A stretch of 64,000 nucleotides of DNA from Mermis nigrescens (taxonomy: Eukaryota; Nematoda; Enoplea; Mermithida; Mermithidae): positions 4,977,893-5,041,892 of the forward strand of contig JAVLUZ010000223.1 in the NCBI GenBank assembly GCA_036768485.1. The letters run 5' to 3'. Of the stretch, positions 58,001 through 64,000 are shown piece by piece (position 1 is the stretch's first letter; each line of letters begins with the position of its first letter). The position numbers and the translations under genes are program-made. A model generated the notes under the pieces. It was not told the DNA's origin. It was given only the letters and a program-made list of their open reading frames with translations, and ran no database searches.

Positions 58001-61000
58001 GGCTGGAACCGACCATTTTTGGAACCGAGAACCGATTTCTTGATTGTCTCAGAACCGGAACCGATTTCTTGATTTTCAAAGAACCGGAACCGGAACCGAT
58101 CTTTTTTGGAGTCGGTTATCGGTTTTTTAAAAGTAGAGTCAAAAATCGAACTTCATAAAATTTAGTGAAGACATGAAGCAGCGATTCAATCTTTTATTAT
58201 TACCTAAAAGTTTACAGATTAAAACTTAGTATGCAAATTTTGTTCCGGGTAAATTATATTTTAAAAATAACAGTCGTTCAGCTTTTTCGCCATGTAGCCT
58301 GTTTCTGAGAGGGTCGTAAATGATTCCAGCGCCACTGAATAGCTGTTCCGATGGAACGCTTGTAGCTGGCGCTGCAAGATTCTGCTGAGCTATAGACGCG
58401 AAAATGATATAATATTTTATTCAAGAAACACATAGATAATATTCAGTGATTTATGAGTAAATTGTCAACTAGACGTAAAACTTGTTTGTACGTGCAGTTG
58501 CCAGATTGAAACGACTTACTGAATAATTTATCTTTCGATTATATCGTCATATGTTACCGTGAAGTCAGGCTATCAAGAGCGTACATACTTTAACACAGGA
58601 ACCGAGAACCGGAACTGGAACTGGCGGCACTCTAGTTGAAGAACTGGAACCGGAACCGGCGGTTCCAATTTACGCAAGGACCGGAATCGGAACCGAAGTT
58701 CTTGTTTTTCAAGAACCGGTACCAAATTTTTTGAAAAACCTGGAATTGGAACATCCCTAGTGGGTACGCGTCAAAAACATCGTTTTTTGGCGTTTCTAAC
58801 GATGCTCTATCTTTTAAGAGCATTATAAGGCTAAACAAATTTTAAAAAAATCGATAAGTCGAACAAATTGAACGAAATATACATGGTCAAAACCTGAGTA
58901 TATGGCGCGAAGCGCCGAAAAGTTGACACTTTTGAGCAATTATATAGCTAAAACGCTTAAAAACCACCCTTTCTACGAATTTAGAGGGAAATTTGAAAAA
59001 TCGTGAATTCTGGGGGATGAAGAAATTTCTGGTGGTGAAAATTGGGGGTGGGTGGAAACCCCGCAAAAACACCCCTTCACCAAAGATCATGTTTGCCTAT
59101 ATGTAACGTTCTTTCACTTTTGCATTATCATTTTCGGTCGTTTGTTTTTACTTCGCAGGCCATGCAGCTGCTTTTTTACCACCAAAGTACGACGCACTCC
59201 GCCTGTCACTCTTGCAACACCGCGAACCGTTTAAATTCGCCTTTGCTTTACATTGTCATTCTTTGTTGAGCGATTTTCAAGAAGATCTGCGATTCAGTTT
59301 TTCATTAGGGTTGCATCGCCTTGTGTCCAAATTTATGCAAGTCAAATATCCTGCGCCGAACGATGTTTCTCAACGCATCTCTAAAAACGAGCCGGATTTG
59401 TTTAGTTCAGCATCATTGGTTAATTTTTTAGCTTTACTGTAGTCAGACAAATACATGTTCATAGGGAATGGTTGACCCCCAATAATGGCTGCCGACCATA
59501 TAGGTGGGCGACACCAAAGTTCTGGGGGAGGGTGCAAGATTTTTCAAAGGTCAAAAAATGGCCTTTAAAATGGTGGTATGGCGAAAAAACACCATTTTTC
59601 AACGTTTCTCATCGAGCACTATCCATTGGCATTAAAAAATTGCGAAAAACGAAAACAATTTTCAAAAATTGAATTCTGGGGGAGAGATATTCTGGTTTCT
59701 GGGGGTATTTTGGTTTGTGCATACCCCCACGCCCACGTATGCTGCTGACCATACATGGGCAACAACAAAATTCTAAGGGGAGGGGTGTCGATGGGGCCTA
59801 AATTGCCAAAAATTGCGCTATAAATTCAATTCTGGGGATCTTCGATTTTTGTGGGTCTTTAGGATTTTGGGGACCAGACCCCTCAGACCCCCACGCTCAT
59901 GTTTGCTGCTGACCCCACCCCCGAAACTGTCGATTCTCCGAAAAAAATTGTAGAAAATATGTTTTTTGAGCGTTGGCTCAAAAGCATCTAGTTAATACTC
60001 ATTTTTTTACAATATTTTGTTGAATTTACTAAAAAGTCTTTTCGAATTTTTCTAGTTTATTAATGTTTACATGTTTTAGAAAGAACGAGCACTTTTTGAA
60101 ACGTCCAAAAACATTTGACGTGTGCAAACGTCAGATTATAACCGATTTTTACTCTTTTGTTTCGTGTTCCTAATCGTCTAACGTGAGCAATACCCCATTT
60201 CGGCCTGTCTGCGGAAAGTACCGAGCCAAAAATTTGACGGGGTTATGTTTTGTGCCGTAAAATATGAAAATCGCACTTCTGCACTTGGACAACGACTTTT
60301 TAATGCTAGACAATCATTTTCCAGACTAGTATTTGAGCCTGGAAATCGGACAACAAGGGCCAGGACGACTATCCTACAAAGCTGGGAAATCTTTTGCTGG
60401 ACCATCACACTTGCACACGGTCCAAAGTTCTGGAAGGGGTCAACCGAATTTCCTTGGGAGGGGGTATGATTAATTTTAGCGGCTTAACGCTGAAGTGATG
60501 ACTTAATGTTGATTTTTTAATATTTTTGACGTCCTTTATCCCCACTTCCCTCATAATGGGTAAAAACTCTCTAATTCGTTGCATGTAAATTACTCTTCTT
60601 GAATATTCGTGATTTAGTTTGCATGAAAACAAATGCTAATAAGAACGATGGAATGACAAATAAATATGTGCAAAAGAATGAACAAGTGTCTTAATGAATG
60701 AATGAACGAAGAGTGTACTACTCGAAATGCAATCCAGATCAAACTACTGGGCATCGTTTGACGCTATTTAGTAATTGCATGCAAGAATAGGTTTTTGTCT
60801 GAATATGTATGCCTTTAAAAAATGCTGGAAGGAGATCCCTATACCCCCAGTGTGCACGTGCTTGGATCATGAAGCGAGTCTTCAAAGCTGGACAGTCACA
60901 TTTTCGACCGGGAAAAGTACCTGTCGAAGCTGGGCAATCGGTTGTTGAACCTAAACAACCATTTTCAATCTGGACATTGGAGGGCAACCACTCTTTGACC

Positions 61001-62329
61001 AGGGCAACCAACCTTTTTCATTTAAAGTCTGAAGGGGCGAACAACTGACCATTGCCTAAATATTTGTTTTGGCAATCTATTACAATCGTATTCGGCTGTC
61101 TAATTCTGTGATTAGCTTATTGGCATTTTCTGAGGTGAAAAATCGAAGCATCGTATTTATTTTCTGCTAAAATAAGTTCTTTAAGCGCAAAAGGGCAAGA
61201 TAAAATTTAATCTTGCCGACAAAAAAGCGTTATGTGGAAGAATAAAAAATTTACTAGTTTACACAAAAGTAACAATTATTGTTCTCTGTCTGCTAGGCAA
61301 AAATACAAATAAAAATGTTCAACCCTGGGGGACATGAACCCATTTCAGTATCGTTTGCTTTTGATGCATTGATATTAGACGTTTGGTTTCCGTCCTTGGT
61401 ACACGGTTTTTTCGTTCGGCAAAGATTTTTCCCGATGTTTGAATACTTTTCGGAACCGTCTTTGTACATGTACAAAGATGTTTGGGAAGGCAAAAATTGC
61501 AAAAAAGGTCTAAAATTCGTAGAAATTTTTGGCGCTTCGCGCCGAAATGAGTAATTGTGTGTTTTATATATCTTTATAATGGCAGAAATTGCATTTCGAT
61601 AGGAAAAAATGTCAAATTTTTCGGCGCTTCGCGTCGTTTTAAGACGATTCATAGTGATTATTGCCCTAAGAAACCCAGAAATTAGCTAAAATACACTACC
61701 AAAGGTCGACCTTGCGTATATTTTTTAATATTTTTGATAAAATATTTCTAGAATGTGCGTTTTATGAAATAAACATTTATTAAGGTAGACTTTTATGCAA
61801 AATCGAAATTTATCAAGATAAACTTCCATGTAAAATCACTTTATGTGTACGTTAAAAACAAAGCTAATGAAAGTTTGAAAGTCCTTTGAGTCTGAAAGAG
61901 GAAAAAATGATGCTCTTTGTACAAATGCTTCTACAGGGTACTGCTGATGCAAAAGGTGGTCCTACTCGCTTCTAAACTACATAAGTGCATGAAATTATTT
62001 CCGGAATTAAAATGTGAAGTGTGTCAACTTCATCAGTGTAGCAAAAAATATCAAATGCTCAAATGCGATTTTGTAAAAAGGGGTAATAAACTTTTGAGCA
62101 GCACTCTACATATATCACACGCGGGCGTGGGGGAGGGGTGATTTGGGGGTATGCACCTCTCAGAAGGCCATTACCCCCTCCAGAAACCAAAATACCGCCC
62201 CCAGAATTCAATTTTTGGTATTTTTTGTTTTTTTCGCGATTTTCTGATGCCAATGGATAGTGCTCGATGAGAAACGTTGAAAAATGGTGTTTTTCGCCAT
62301 AACCACCATTTTTTGCACACACACACACA

Positions 62330-62428
<99 letters not shown>

Positions 62429-64000
62429 ACACCCTCCAAATTATGGTGTTGCCCACCTATACCGTATATTCCTTGATGATTATCGCGGAAAATGTCGACG
62501 ACGAATGTCGTTCTGGGATTCAGTGAATTCTTTTTCCCCATCTTGTATGATTTTGAAATAAAACCCGTCAAGCTTAAACTGAATAGTAATGCAGAGATAA
62601 CACAGAAAGAGCAGCTTGCTGCTTTTTGCTAATGTCGTAACAAGGTCTTCGATTTCGATCAGCGTATTTCTTCTCGTGTTTAACTTTAATCAACACTTAA
62701 TTTTTTACTTTTTTATTTCACTTCCTTTCTTTGTCGTTGTCAACTATAGATACACTCATGTAGTGTATCAATTCCTCACTAAACACGATACTCGAGCACA
62801 AATGGGCAGCAATAAAATTCTGGGATGTCCGGTTGTGTGAAATTGTCAAAAATTGCCAAAAATGTTAGGTACTAAAAATAGAATTCTGGGGTCTACACTA
62901 ATCTGCGGGGGTTTTTTAAACTTCTGAGGGGGTCGTTAACCAGACATGTACAGCATAGAAATTCTGGAATGGGTTAAATTTTAAAGTACATTTTTTGGCC
63001 TAAAAACGGTGGGTATGCGTCAGAAACATCGTTTTCGGCGCTTCTAACAATGCTCTATCTTTCTATAGCATAAAAACAAAACAAATTGAATGAAATATGG
63101 TCAAAACATGAGTATATGGCGCGAAGCGCCGAACGTTTGACACTTTTGAGCAAACAGATAGCTAAAAACGCTTAAAAAGCACCTTTTCTACGAATATTTT
63201 CCGAAATTTTAGGGAACTTTCGAAAAATCGCCAATTCTAGAATTGCTGAAAATTTTTCTGGGCAGAAACCCACAAAGCTCCCAAAATCATGTATGGTGTA
63301 ACCCCCTCCTCCCACGCCAACGTGTGTACTCGAGCAACCTGGTTCTGCTTCGATGACCTCGCCTATTTGTATCGCGTTTTCTTTATTTTGTATTTATTTG
63401 AAATTTTGTTTTATGGTCTGTTGTAATCTATGTACAGCATAGAATTCCGGGGGTCAGTCCTAAAAACTTTCCCTTATGTGCGCTTTTGGGCTTAAAAACG
63501 ATGGGTACACGTTAACAAAACATCCTCCGCCCGCCCAAAAAAGTATTGGTGTATTCCTTTTCTGTTTTAATTTTTAATTCATTTTTTGTTAATTCTTTAA
63601 AACTCTTGCTTTTTGTAAAAAATTACGATTCAATTAACGCGCCCCTTCTCATATTTCGTTACTGTTTACATTCCTTCGCACTATAAATCGCGTCATGCTG
63701 CTATTATTATTCATTATGATTGCTCATATTTACATACATCTTTTATTTATCTTTTAAAACATTTTCAATTTATATTTGTATTCGATCATAATTTCTGCTC
63801 ATGTTTTCATTTATAATTTCTTTGACCATTTTTGTTTCTTTCCCGTTTTATCATTATAATCATATTCTGACATTTTACGTTAGATTCCGAAGCCCGTTTC
63901 CACGAGTAGTCCAGTAGATCGGCTCACCGCTTCGAGCGCAGATCAAGATGTTGTGCATTCGATTGTTTATACGAGCGCCATGTATGTCGCTAATGGCGGC
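39961..64000 (+). CDS. Mfn: Mitofusin gene, 14 coding exons, 3' end outside window
   Basis: Joined exons: 39961-40081, 41158-41284, 43303-43465, 44827-44948, 47783-47891, 49546-49653, 49721-49874, 50700-50767, 51772-51893, 53181-53307, 54808-54912, 55514-55616, 59159-59418, 63884-64000+. All have GT-AG borders and compatible phases, and sum to 1806 bases or 602 codons with no stop. The product is the dynamin-type GTPase of the outer mitochondrial membrane that tethers and fuses mitochondria. Visible GTPase motifs: G1 [10 protein letters not shown]2 GHTT, G3 DSPG, G4 NNRWD, G5 SAKE. The HR1 coiled-coil region follows. The paired membrane segments and HR2 lie past the window. Against the vertebrate family as I remember it, several exons align without gaps. 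The start Met gives [14 protein letters not shown] near the N-terminus, as in the family. Introns hold many transposons. Confidence 0.92.
40082..41157. other. Mitofusin intron 1, MITE
   Basis: About 40212-40560 is a MITE starting near ACATGCACAGAATGG with a GGCGCGAAGCGCC hairpin at 40422. Relatives: 56928-59100 (interrupted), 62940-63330, and reversed 47240-47650 and 54305-54715. A second hairpin variant is at 40753. The rest is AT-rich. Confidence 0.6.
41158..41284 (+). CDS. Mfn: Mitofusin exon 2, start of GTPase domain
   Basis: Acceptor ttttattcag; the first codon completes Glu from exon 1. Helical segment [20 protein letters not shown], then MKVAFFG and the first two bases of the Arg codon of GRTSNGKS. 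Ends phase 2 at gtaaag. Confidence 0.92.
41285..43302. other. Mitofusin intron 2
   Basis: Mostly AT-rich unassigned sequence. 42175-42440 has repeated TTTGTAC words of the T7-GTA MITE type, and a mariner-type MITE is at 42645-42826. 43020-43190 is another TTTGTAC repeat fragment. No extra exon recognised. Confidence 0.5.
42645..42826. mobile_element. Tc1/mariner-type MITE, copy B
   Basis: TA-flanked, ends ACTACTCGCCATGAATG and inverse, nearly palindromic; two AACACGTCGGT/ACCGACGTGTT words face each other at the centre. Best-preserved hairpin of the three copies. Confidence 0.85.
43303..43465 (+). CDS. Mfn: Mitofusin exon 3, P-loop and switch I
   Basis: After ttttttcaag one base completes Arg, then [20 protein letters not shown] and [15 protein letters not shown]1 Lys-Ser and G2 Thr are intact. 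It ends SDEMKSIE in phase 0 at gtaaat. Confidence 0.95.
43747..44253. mobile_element. T7-GTA MITE relative in mitofusin intron 3
   Basis: Right end GAATACAAAAAAACCGTG; interior GTACAAAG words, TGTGGTAAAAACAG, and two GGCGCGAAGCGCC hairpins (44010 and, imperfect, 44103). The left end is approximate. Confidence 0.6.
44395..44735. repeat. Quasi-periodic GGACAACCATTTTTGAA repeat
   Basis: Diverged units of about 22 bases with the theme GCTGGACAACCACTTTTTGAA, ending CACTAACCATTGCCTAGATC. A second copy of the same structure is at 60245-61055, ending AACTGACCATTGCCTAAATA. Function unknown; the shared ending shows it is one dispersed repeat family. Confidence 0.6.
44827..44948 (+). CDS. Mfn: Mitofusin exon 4
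   Basis: Acceptor cgcctttttaag. Reads [40 protein letters not shown] and two bases of the Ser of DSPG. This matches the family QLAHAL...LVxVxWP...LLxDDxVLxDSPG. Ends phase 2 at gtaaaa. Confidence 0.93.
45187..46870. mobile_element. Foldback element with inverted 15-bp minisatellite arms
   Basis: Left arm (45187-45595, about 27 units) repeats CAATTGCTCGCCNNN; right arm (46176-46870, about 46 units) repeats the inverse, NNNGGCGAGCAATTG. Inside them the inverted pairing continues: TGTCAAGCTTAACTC with GAGTTAAGCTTGACA, GTGTTATTCTATTTATTTAAA with its inverse, and CGTTACAGGGGAGATTG with its inverse, leaving a centre of about 400 bp. Drosophila FB elements are built like this. No target duplication was clear and no ORF other than repeat-coded ones is present. 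It sits in mitofusin intron 4. Confidence 0.85.
46871..47782. other. Mitofusin intron 4, distal part
   Basis: 47003-47031 ends GACTTATTTATGGCCCACCCTGTA, a lone mariner-like terminus without a partner. 47240-47650 is a reversed MITE of the ACATGCACAGCATGG family with a GGCGCTTCGCGCC hairpin at 47437. Confidence 0.5.
47783..47891 (+). CDS. Mfn: Mitofusin exon 5, G3
   Basis: One base completes Ser, then [20 protein letters not shown] and [16 protein letters not shown], near identical to the family. Ends phase 0 at gtaagc. Confidence 0.96.
47892..49545. other. Mitofusin intron 5
   Basis: Contains a mariner-type MITE (48255-48446) and an ATACATGTAA MITE (49273-49503) that ends about 40 bases before the exon 6 acceptor. 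48450-49190 is unassigned AT-rich DNA. Confidence 0.6.
48255..48446. mobile_element. Tc1/mariner-type MITE, copy C
   Basis: TACAGTGCTCGCCACGAATG at the left and the inverse, GGCGAGTAGTGTA, at the right, TA at both edges. Near-palindromic over 192 bp. Confidence 0.85.
49546..49653 (+). CDS. Mfn: Mitofusin exon 6, G4
   Basis: After aatactttag: [20 protein letters not shown] then [21 protein letters not shown] is the G4 motif. Phase 0 at both ends, donor gtaagt. Confidence 0.96.
49721..49874 (+). CDS. Mfn: Mitofusin exon 7, G5 region
   Basis: Starts [20 protein letters not shown], continues [19 protein letters not shown], which carries the FVSAKE G5 element, and ends ASVTP plus one base at a gtttgt donor (phase 1). 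The intron before it is only 67 bp. Confidence 0.94.
49875..51771. other. Mitofusin introns 7 and 8
   Basis: 50160-50580 contains a repeat with an AGCGCGAAGCACCG hairpin variant (50435) and a G-rich block. 51110-51298 is an ATACATGTAA MITE. 51590-51750 is a short fragment of the ACATGCACAGCATGG MITE type in reverse. Exon 8 (50700-50767) lies between. Confidence 0.55.
50700..50767 (+). CDS. Mfn: Mitofusin exon 8
   Basis: Short exon after ttttattttcag; two bases complete Ala, then [22 protein letters not shown]. Family pattern GFQxRxxEFxxFExxFE. Ends phase 0 at gttagg. Confidence 0.92.
51772..51893 (+). CDS. Mfn: Mitofusin exon 9
   Basis: After gatattttcag: [20 protein letters not shown] then [20 protein letters not shown]. 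Family CISxSAxxTKFxxH. Ends phase 2 (AA|gtaggg). Confidence 0.92.
51894..54807. other. Mitofusin introns 9 and 10
   Basis: 52523-52746 is an ATACATGTAA MITE; 54305-54715 is a reversed ACATGCACAGCATGG MITE with hairpin variant at 54482. Two exon-like stretches in intron 9 (52038-52147 and 52798-52850) were considered and set aside. The remainder is AT-rich. Confidence 0.55.
53181..53307 (+). CDS. Mfn: Mitofusin exon 10, coiled-coil region
   Basis: Acceptor gtcaaattaag; one base completes Lys, then [20 protein letters not shown] and [22 protein letters not shown]. It joins exon 9 and exon 11 in phase, and the joined protein matches the family length exactly here. Conservation is low but [12 protein letters not shown] fits RIKQITEEVERQ. 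The polypyrimidine tract is poor; the frame is open further upstream to about 53122, so the acceptor could be slightly different. Confidence 0.75.
54808..54912 (+). CDS. Mfn: Mitofusin exon 11
   Basis: After tttctcccttag: [20 protein letters not shown] then [15 protein letters not shown]. Aligns without gaps to the family VSTAMAEEIRRL...VLKVYKN. Phase 0 both ends; donor gtgaat. Confidence 0.9.
55514..55616 (+). CDS. Mfn: Mitofusin exon 12
   Basis: After catttatttcag-type acceptor: [20 protein letters not shown] then [14 protein letters not shown] plus one base. Family ELHRHIEExLxxxxxxRC. The strong donor G|gtaagt sets phase 1. Confidence 0.92.
55732..55993. mobile_element. hAT-like MITE, CATAGGTGGGC family
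   Basis: Starts CATAGGTGGGCAGCACC and ends GCCCACGAGTA; flanks GCCGTATC and GTCGTATC (7 of 8). Same family as 1674-1921. Confidence 0.88.
56995..58759. mobile_element. Composite hAT: GTGTCCGG-type left half fused to GGAACC copy 2
   Basis: Outer ends TAGGGATGTGCCAGTGTCG and ...GGAACATCCCTA; exact 8-bp duplication GTGGGTAC at 56987-56994 and 58760-58767. The left part (to about 57980) has CTTAAAGTGTCCGG repeats at both its ends; the right part matches the GGAACC hAT at 20813 from GGTTAACCGG onward, lacking only its own first 12 bases. An ATACATGTAA MITE lies inside at 57444-57675. Confidence 0.85.
58246..58400 (-). pseudogene. hAT transposase C-terminal fragment, second copy
   Basis: The minus strand reads [20 protein letters not shown] then [17 protein letters not shown] and [11 protein letters not shown], the hAT dimerisation domain. 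It is the paralogue of 21092-22400 without the nested insertion, and keeps the SGAG consensus. Upstream domains are missing. Confidence 0.88.
59159..59418 (+). CDS. Mfn: Mitofusin exon 13
   Basis: After ttttacttcgcag two bases complete Gly, then [40 protein letters not shown] and [18 protein letters not shown]. DFQEDxxFxFSLG is a family hallmark. The frame stays open to a TAG at 59439-59441. I chose the donor TTG|gttaat because it joins exon 14 in phase 0; a donor at 59439 (phase 2) would put a stop in exon 14. Confidence 0.88.
59497..59741. mobile_element. hAT-like MITE A of a serial pair
   Basis: Starts CATATAGGTGGGC, ends GCCCACGTATG; left flank CTGCCGAC, right flank CTGCTGAC (7 of 8). 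Confidence 0.85.
59750..59905. mobile_element. hAT-like MITE B of a serial pair
   Basis: Starts CATACATGGGCAACAAC, ends GCTCATGTTTG; flanked by CTGCTGAC on both sides (59742-59749, 59906-59913), so it shares one duplication with MITE A. Confidence 0.85.
60245..61055. repeat. Quasi-periodic GGACAACCATTTTTGAA repeat, second copy
   Basis: Same theme as 44395-44735, with units such as CTAGACAATCATTTTCCAGAC and CTGGGCAATCGGTTGTTGAAC, and the shared end AACTGACCATTGCCTAAATA. A non-repeat stretch lies in the middle (60470-60830). Confidence 0.55.
61395..61700. repeat. Hairpin-bearing repeat of T7-GTA type
   Basis: Begins near GTACACGGTTTTTTCGTTCGGC and includes CTTTGTACATGTACAAAG at about 61459, GGCGCTTCGCGCC at 61531 and a one-base variant at 61623. 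Right side truncated. Confidence 0.7.
62117..62461. mobile_element. Reversed CATAGGTGGGC MITE with internal microsatellite
   Basis: Reads CACACGCGGGCGTGGGGG at the left and TTGCCCACCTATA at the right, inverse to the family. It has been expanded by a CA repeat. Confidence 0.75.
62317..62426. repeat. CA dinucleotide microsatellite
   Basis: About 55 CA units with one TA interruption at about 62336. The Cys-Val and Thr-His open frames across it are artefacts. Confidence 0.98.
62940..63330. mobile_element. ACATGCACAGCATGG-family MITE
   Basis: Starts CAGACATGTACAGCATAG; includes GGTGGGTATGCGTCAGAAACATCG and the hairpin GGCGCGAAGCGCC at 63118. It is the uninterrupted relative of 56928-59100. Confidence 0.7.
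63884..64000 (+). CDS. Mfn: Mitofusin exon 14, partial
   Basis: After tgacattttacgttag: [20 protein letters not shown] then [19 protein letters not shown] to the window edge. It fits the linker PIPLTP... and the helix leading into the membrane segments. Runs off the window. Confidence 0.8.
   Translation, partial: MPKPVSTSSPVDRLTASSADQDVVHSIVYTSAMYVANGG

Larger units (their letters stand above)
56928..59100. mobile_element. ACATGCACAGCATGG MITE split by a composite hAT
   Basis: 56928-56994 and 58760-59100 together form one MITE matching 62940-63330; the latter shows the empty site GGTGGGTATGCGTC. The GGCGCGAAGCGCC hairpin is at 58903. Confidence 0.8.
54913..59158. other. Mitofusin introns 11 and 12
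   Basis: Intron 11 carries a MITE fragment near 55085-55230. Intron 12 carries a full MITE (55732-55993) and a large nest (56928-59100). 56000-56900 is unassigned AT-rich DNA. Confidence 0.55.
59419..63883. other. Mitofusin intron 13
   Basis: A 4.5-kb intron largely made of repeats: MITEs at 59497-59741 and 59750-59905, the quasi-periodic repeat (60245-61055), a hairpin repeat (61395-61700), a reversed MITE with a CA microsatellite (62117-62461) and another MITE (62940-63330). 63340-63880 is T-rich with no repeat recognised beyond a fragment near 63430. Confidence 0.6.

Noticed and set aside
62171..62571. Open frames of repeated Cys-Val or Thr-His
   Set aside because: Artefact of the CA microsatellite.
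1..64000. tRNA, rRNA or bacterial-type promoters and ribosome sites
   Set aside because: No tRNA-like fold or rRNA stretch caught my eye, and the exon-intron genes and elements are eukaryotic, so bacterial signals do not apply.

Overview
The window is nuclear DNA from an animal, most likely an arthropod or another invertebrate. It is AT-rich, has GT-AG introns, and is dominated by transposable elements and their non-autonomous relatives. Two host genes are visible. One is the last exon of a trypsin-like serine protease (35850-36101, +). The other is a mitofusin, the outer-mitochondrial-membrane fusion GTPase, which starts at 39961 and runs off the right edge. I could follow the mitofusin through 14 coding exons in compatible phase, 602 codons, up to just before the membrane anchor. 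Its introns are swollen by transposons.

Layout. 1-7100 is a decayed Ty3/Gypsy LTR element on the minus strand (pol remnants, a long gag-protease ORF, leader and one LTR). It appears to have inserted into the gag of a second copy of the same family (gag 7101-8051, LTR region 8052-11758). That second LTR is interrupted by a GC-ended, Harbinger-like element (9404-11488), which holds a hAT (9764-11153), which holds a MITE (10612-10875). 11759-32400 is a dense nest of DNA transposons. 32400-39900 holds a few MITEs, one hypothetical ORF and the protease exon. 39961-64000 is the mitofusin gene.

The most striking pattern is a set of eight hAT insertions that share the terminus TAGNGATG and have 8-bp target duplications fitting the known hAT preference nTnnnnAn. 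Each family carries a different short subterminal repeat (ATCTGG, GGACCC, GGGGCC, GGAACC, GGGGC-type, GAACCC, GGTACC, and a 14-mer ending GTCCGG). One contains a frameshifted BED zinc finger. Two copies of another contain the hAT transposase C-terminal dimerisation region. This looks like one transposon lineage that diversified the sites its transposase binds.

Other notable structures are a Foldback-type element in mitofusin intron 4 whose arms are inverted 15-bp minisatellites; a second foldback element with a 9-bp target duplication carrying an inverted gene-fragment pair; a composite of two fused hATs moved as a unit; MITEs inserted serially at one 8-bp site; and a GC hairpin (GGCGC-TTC-GCGCC) recurring in otherwise different repeats. 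All calls come from reading the sequence; no database search was run.
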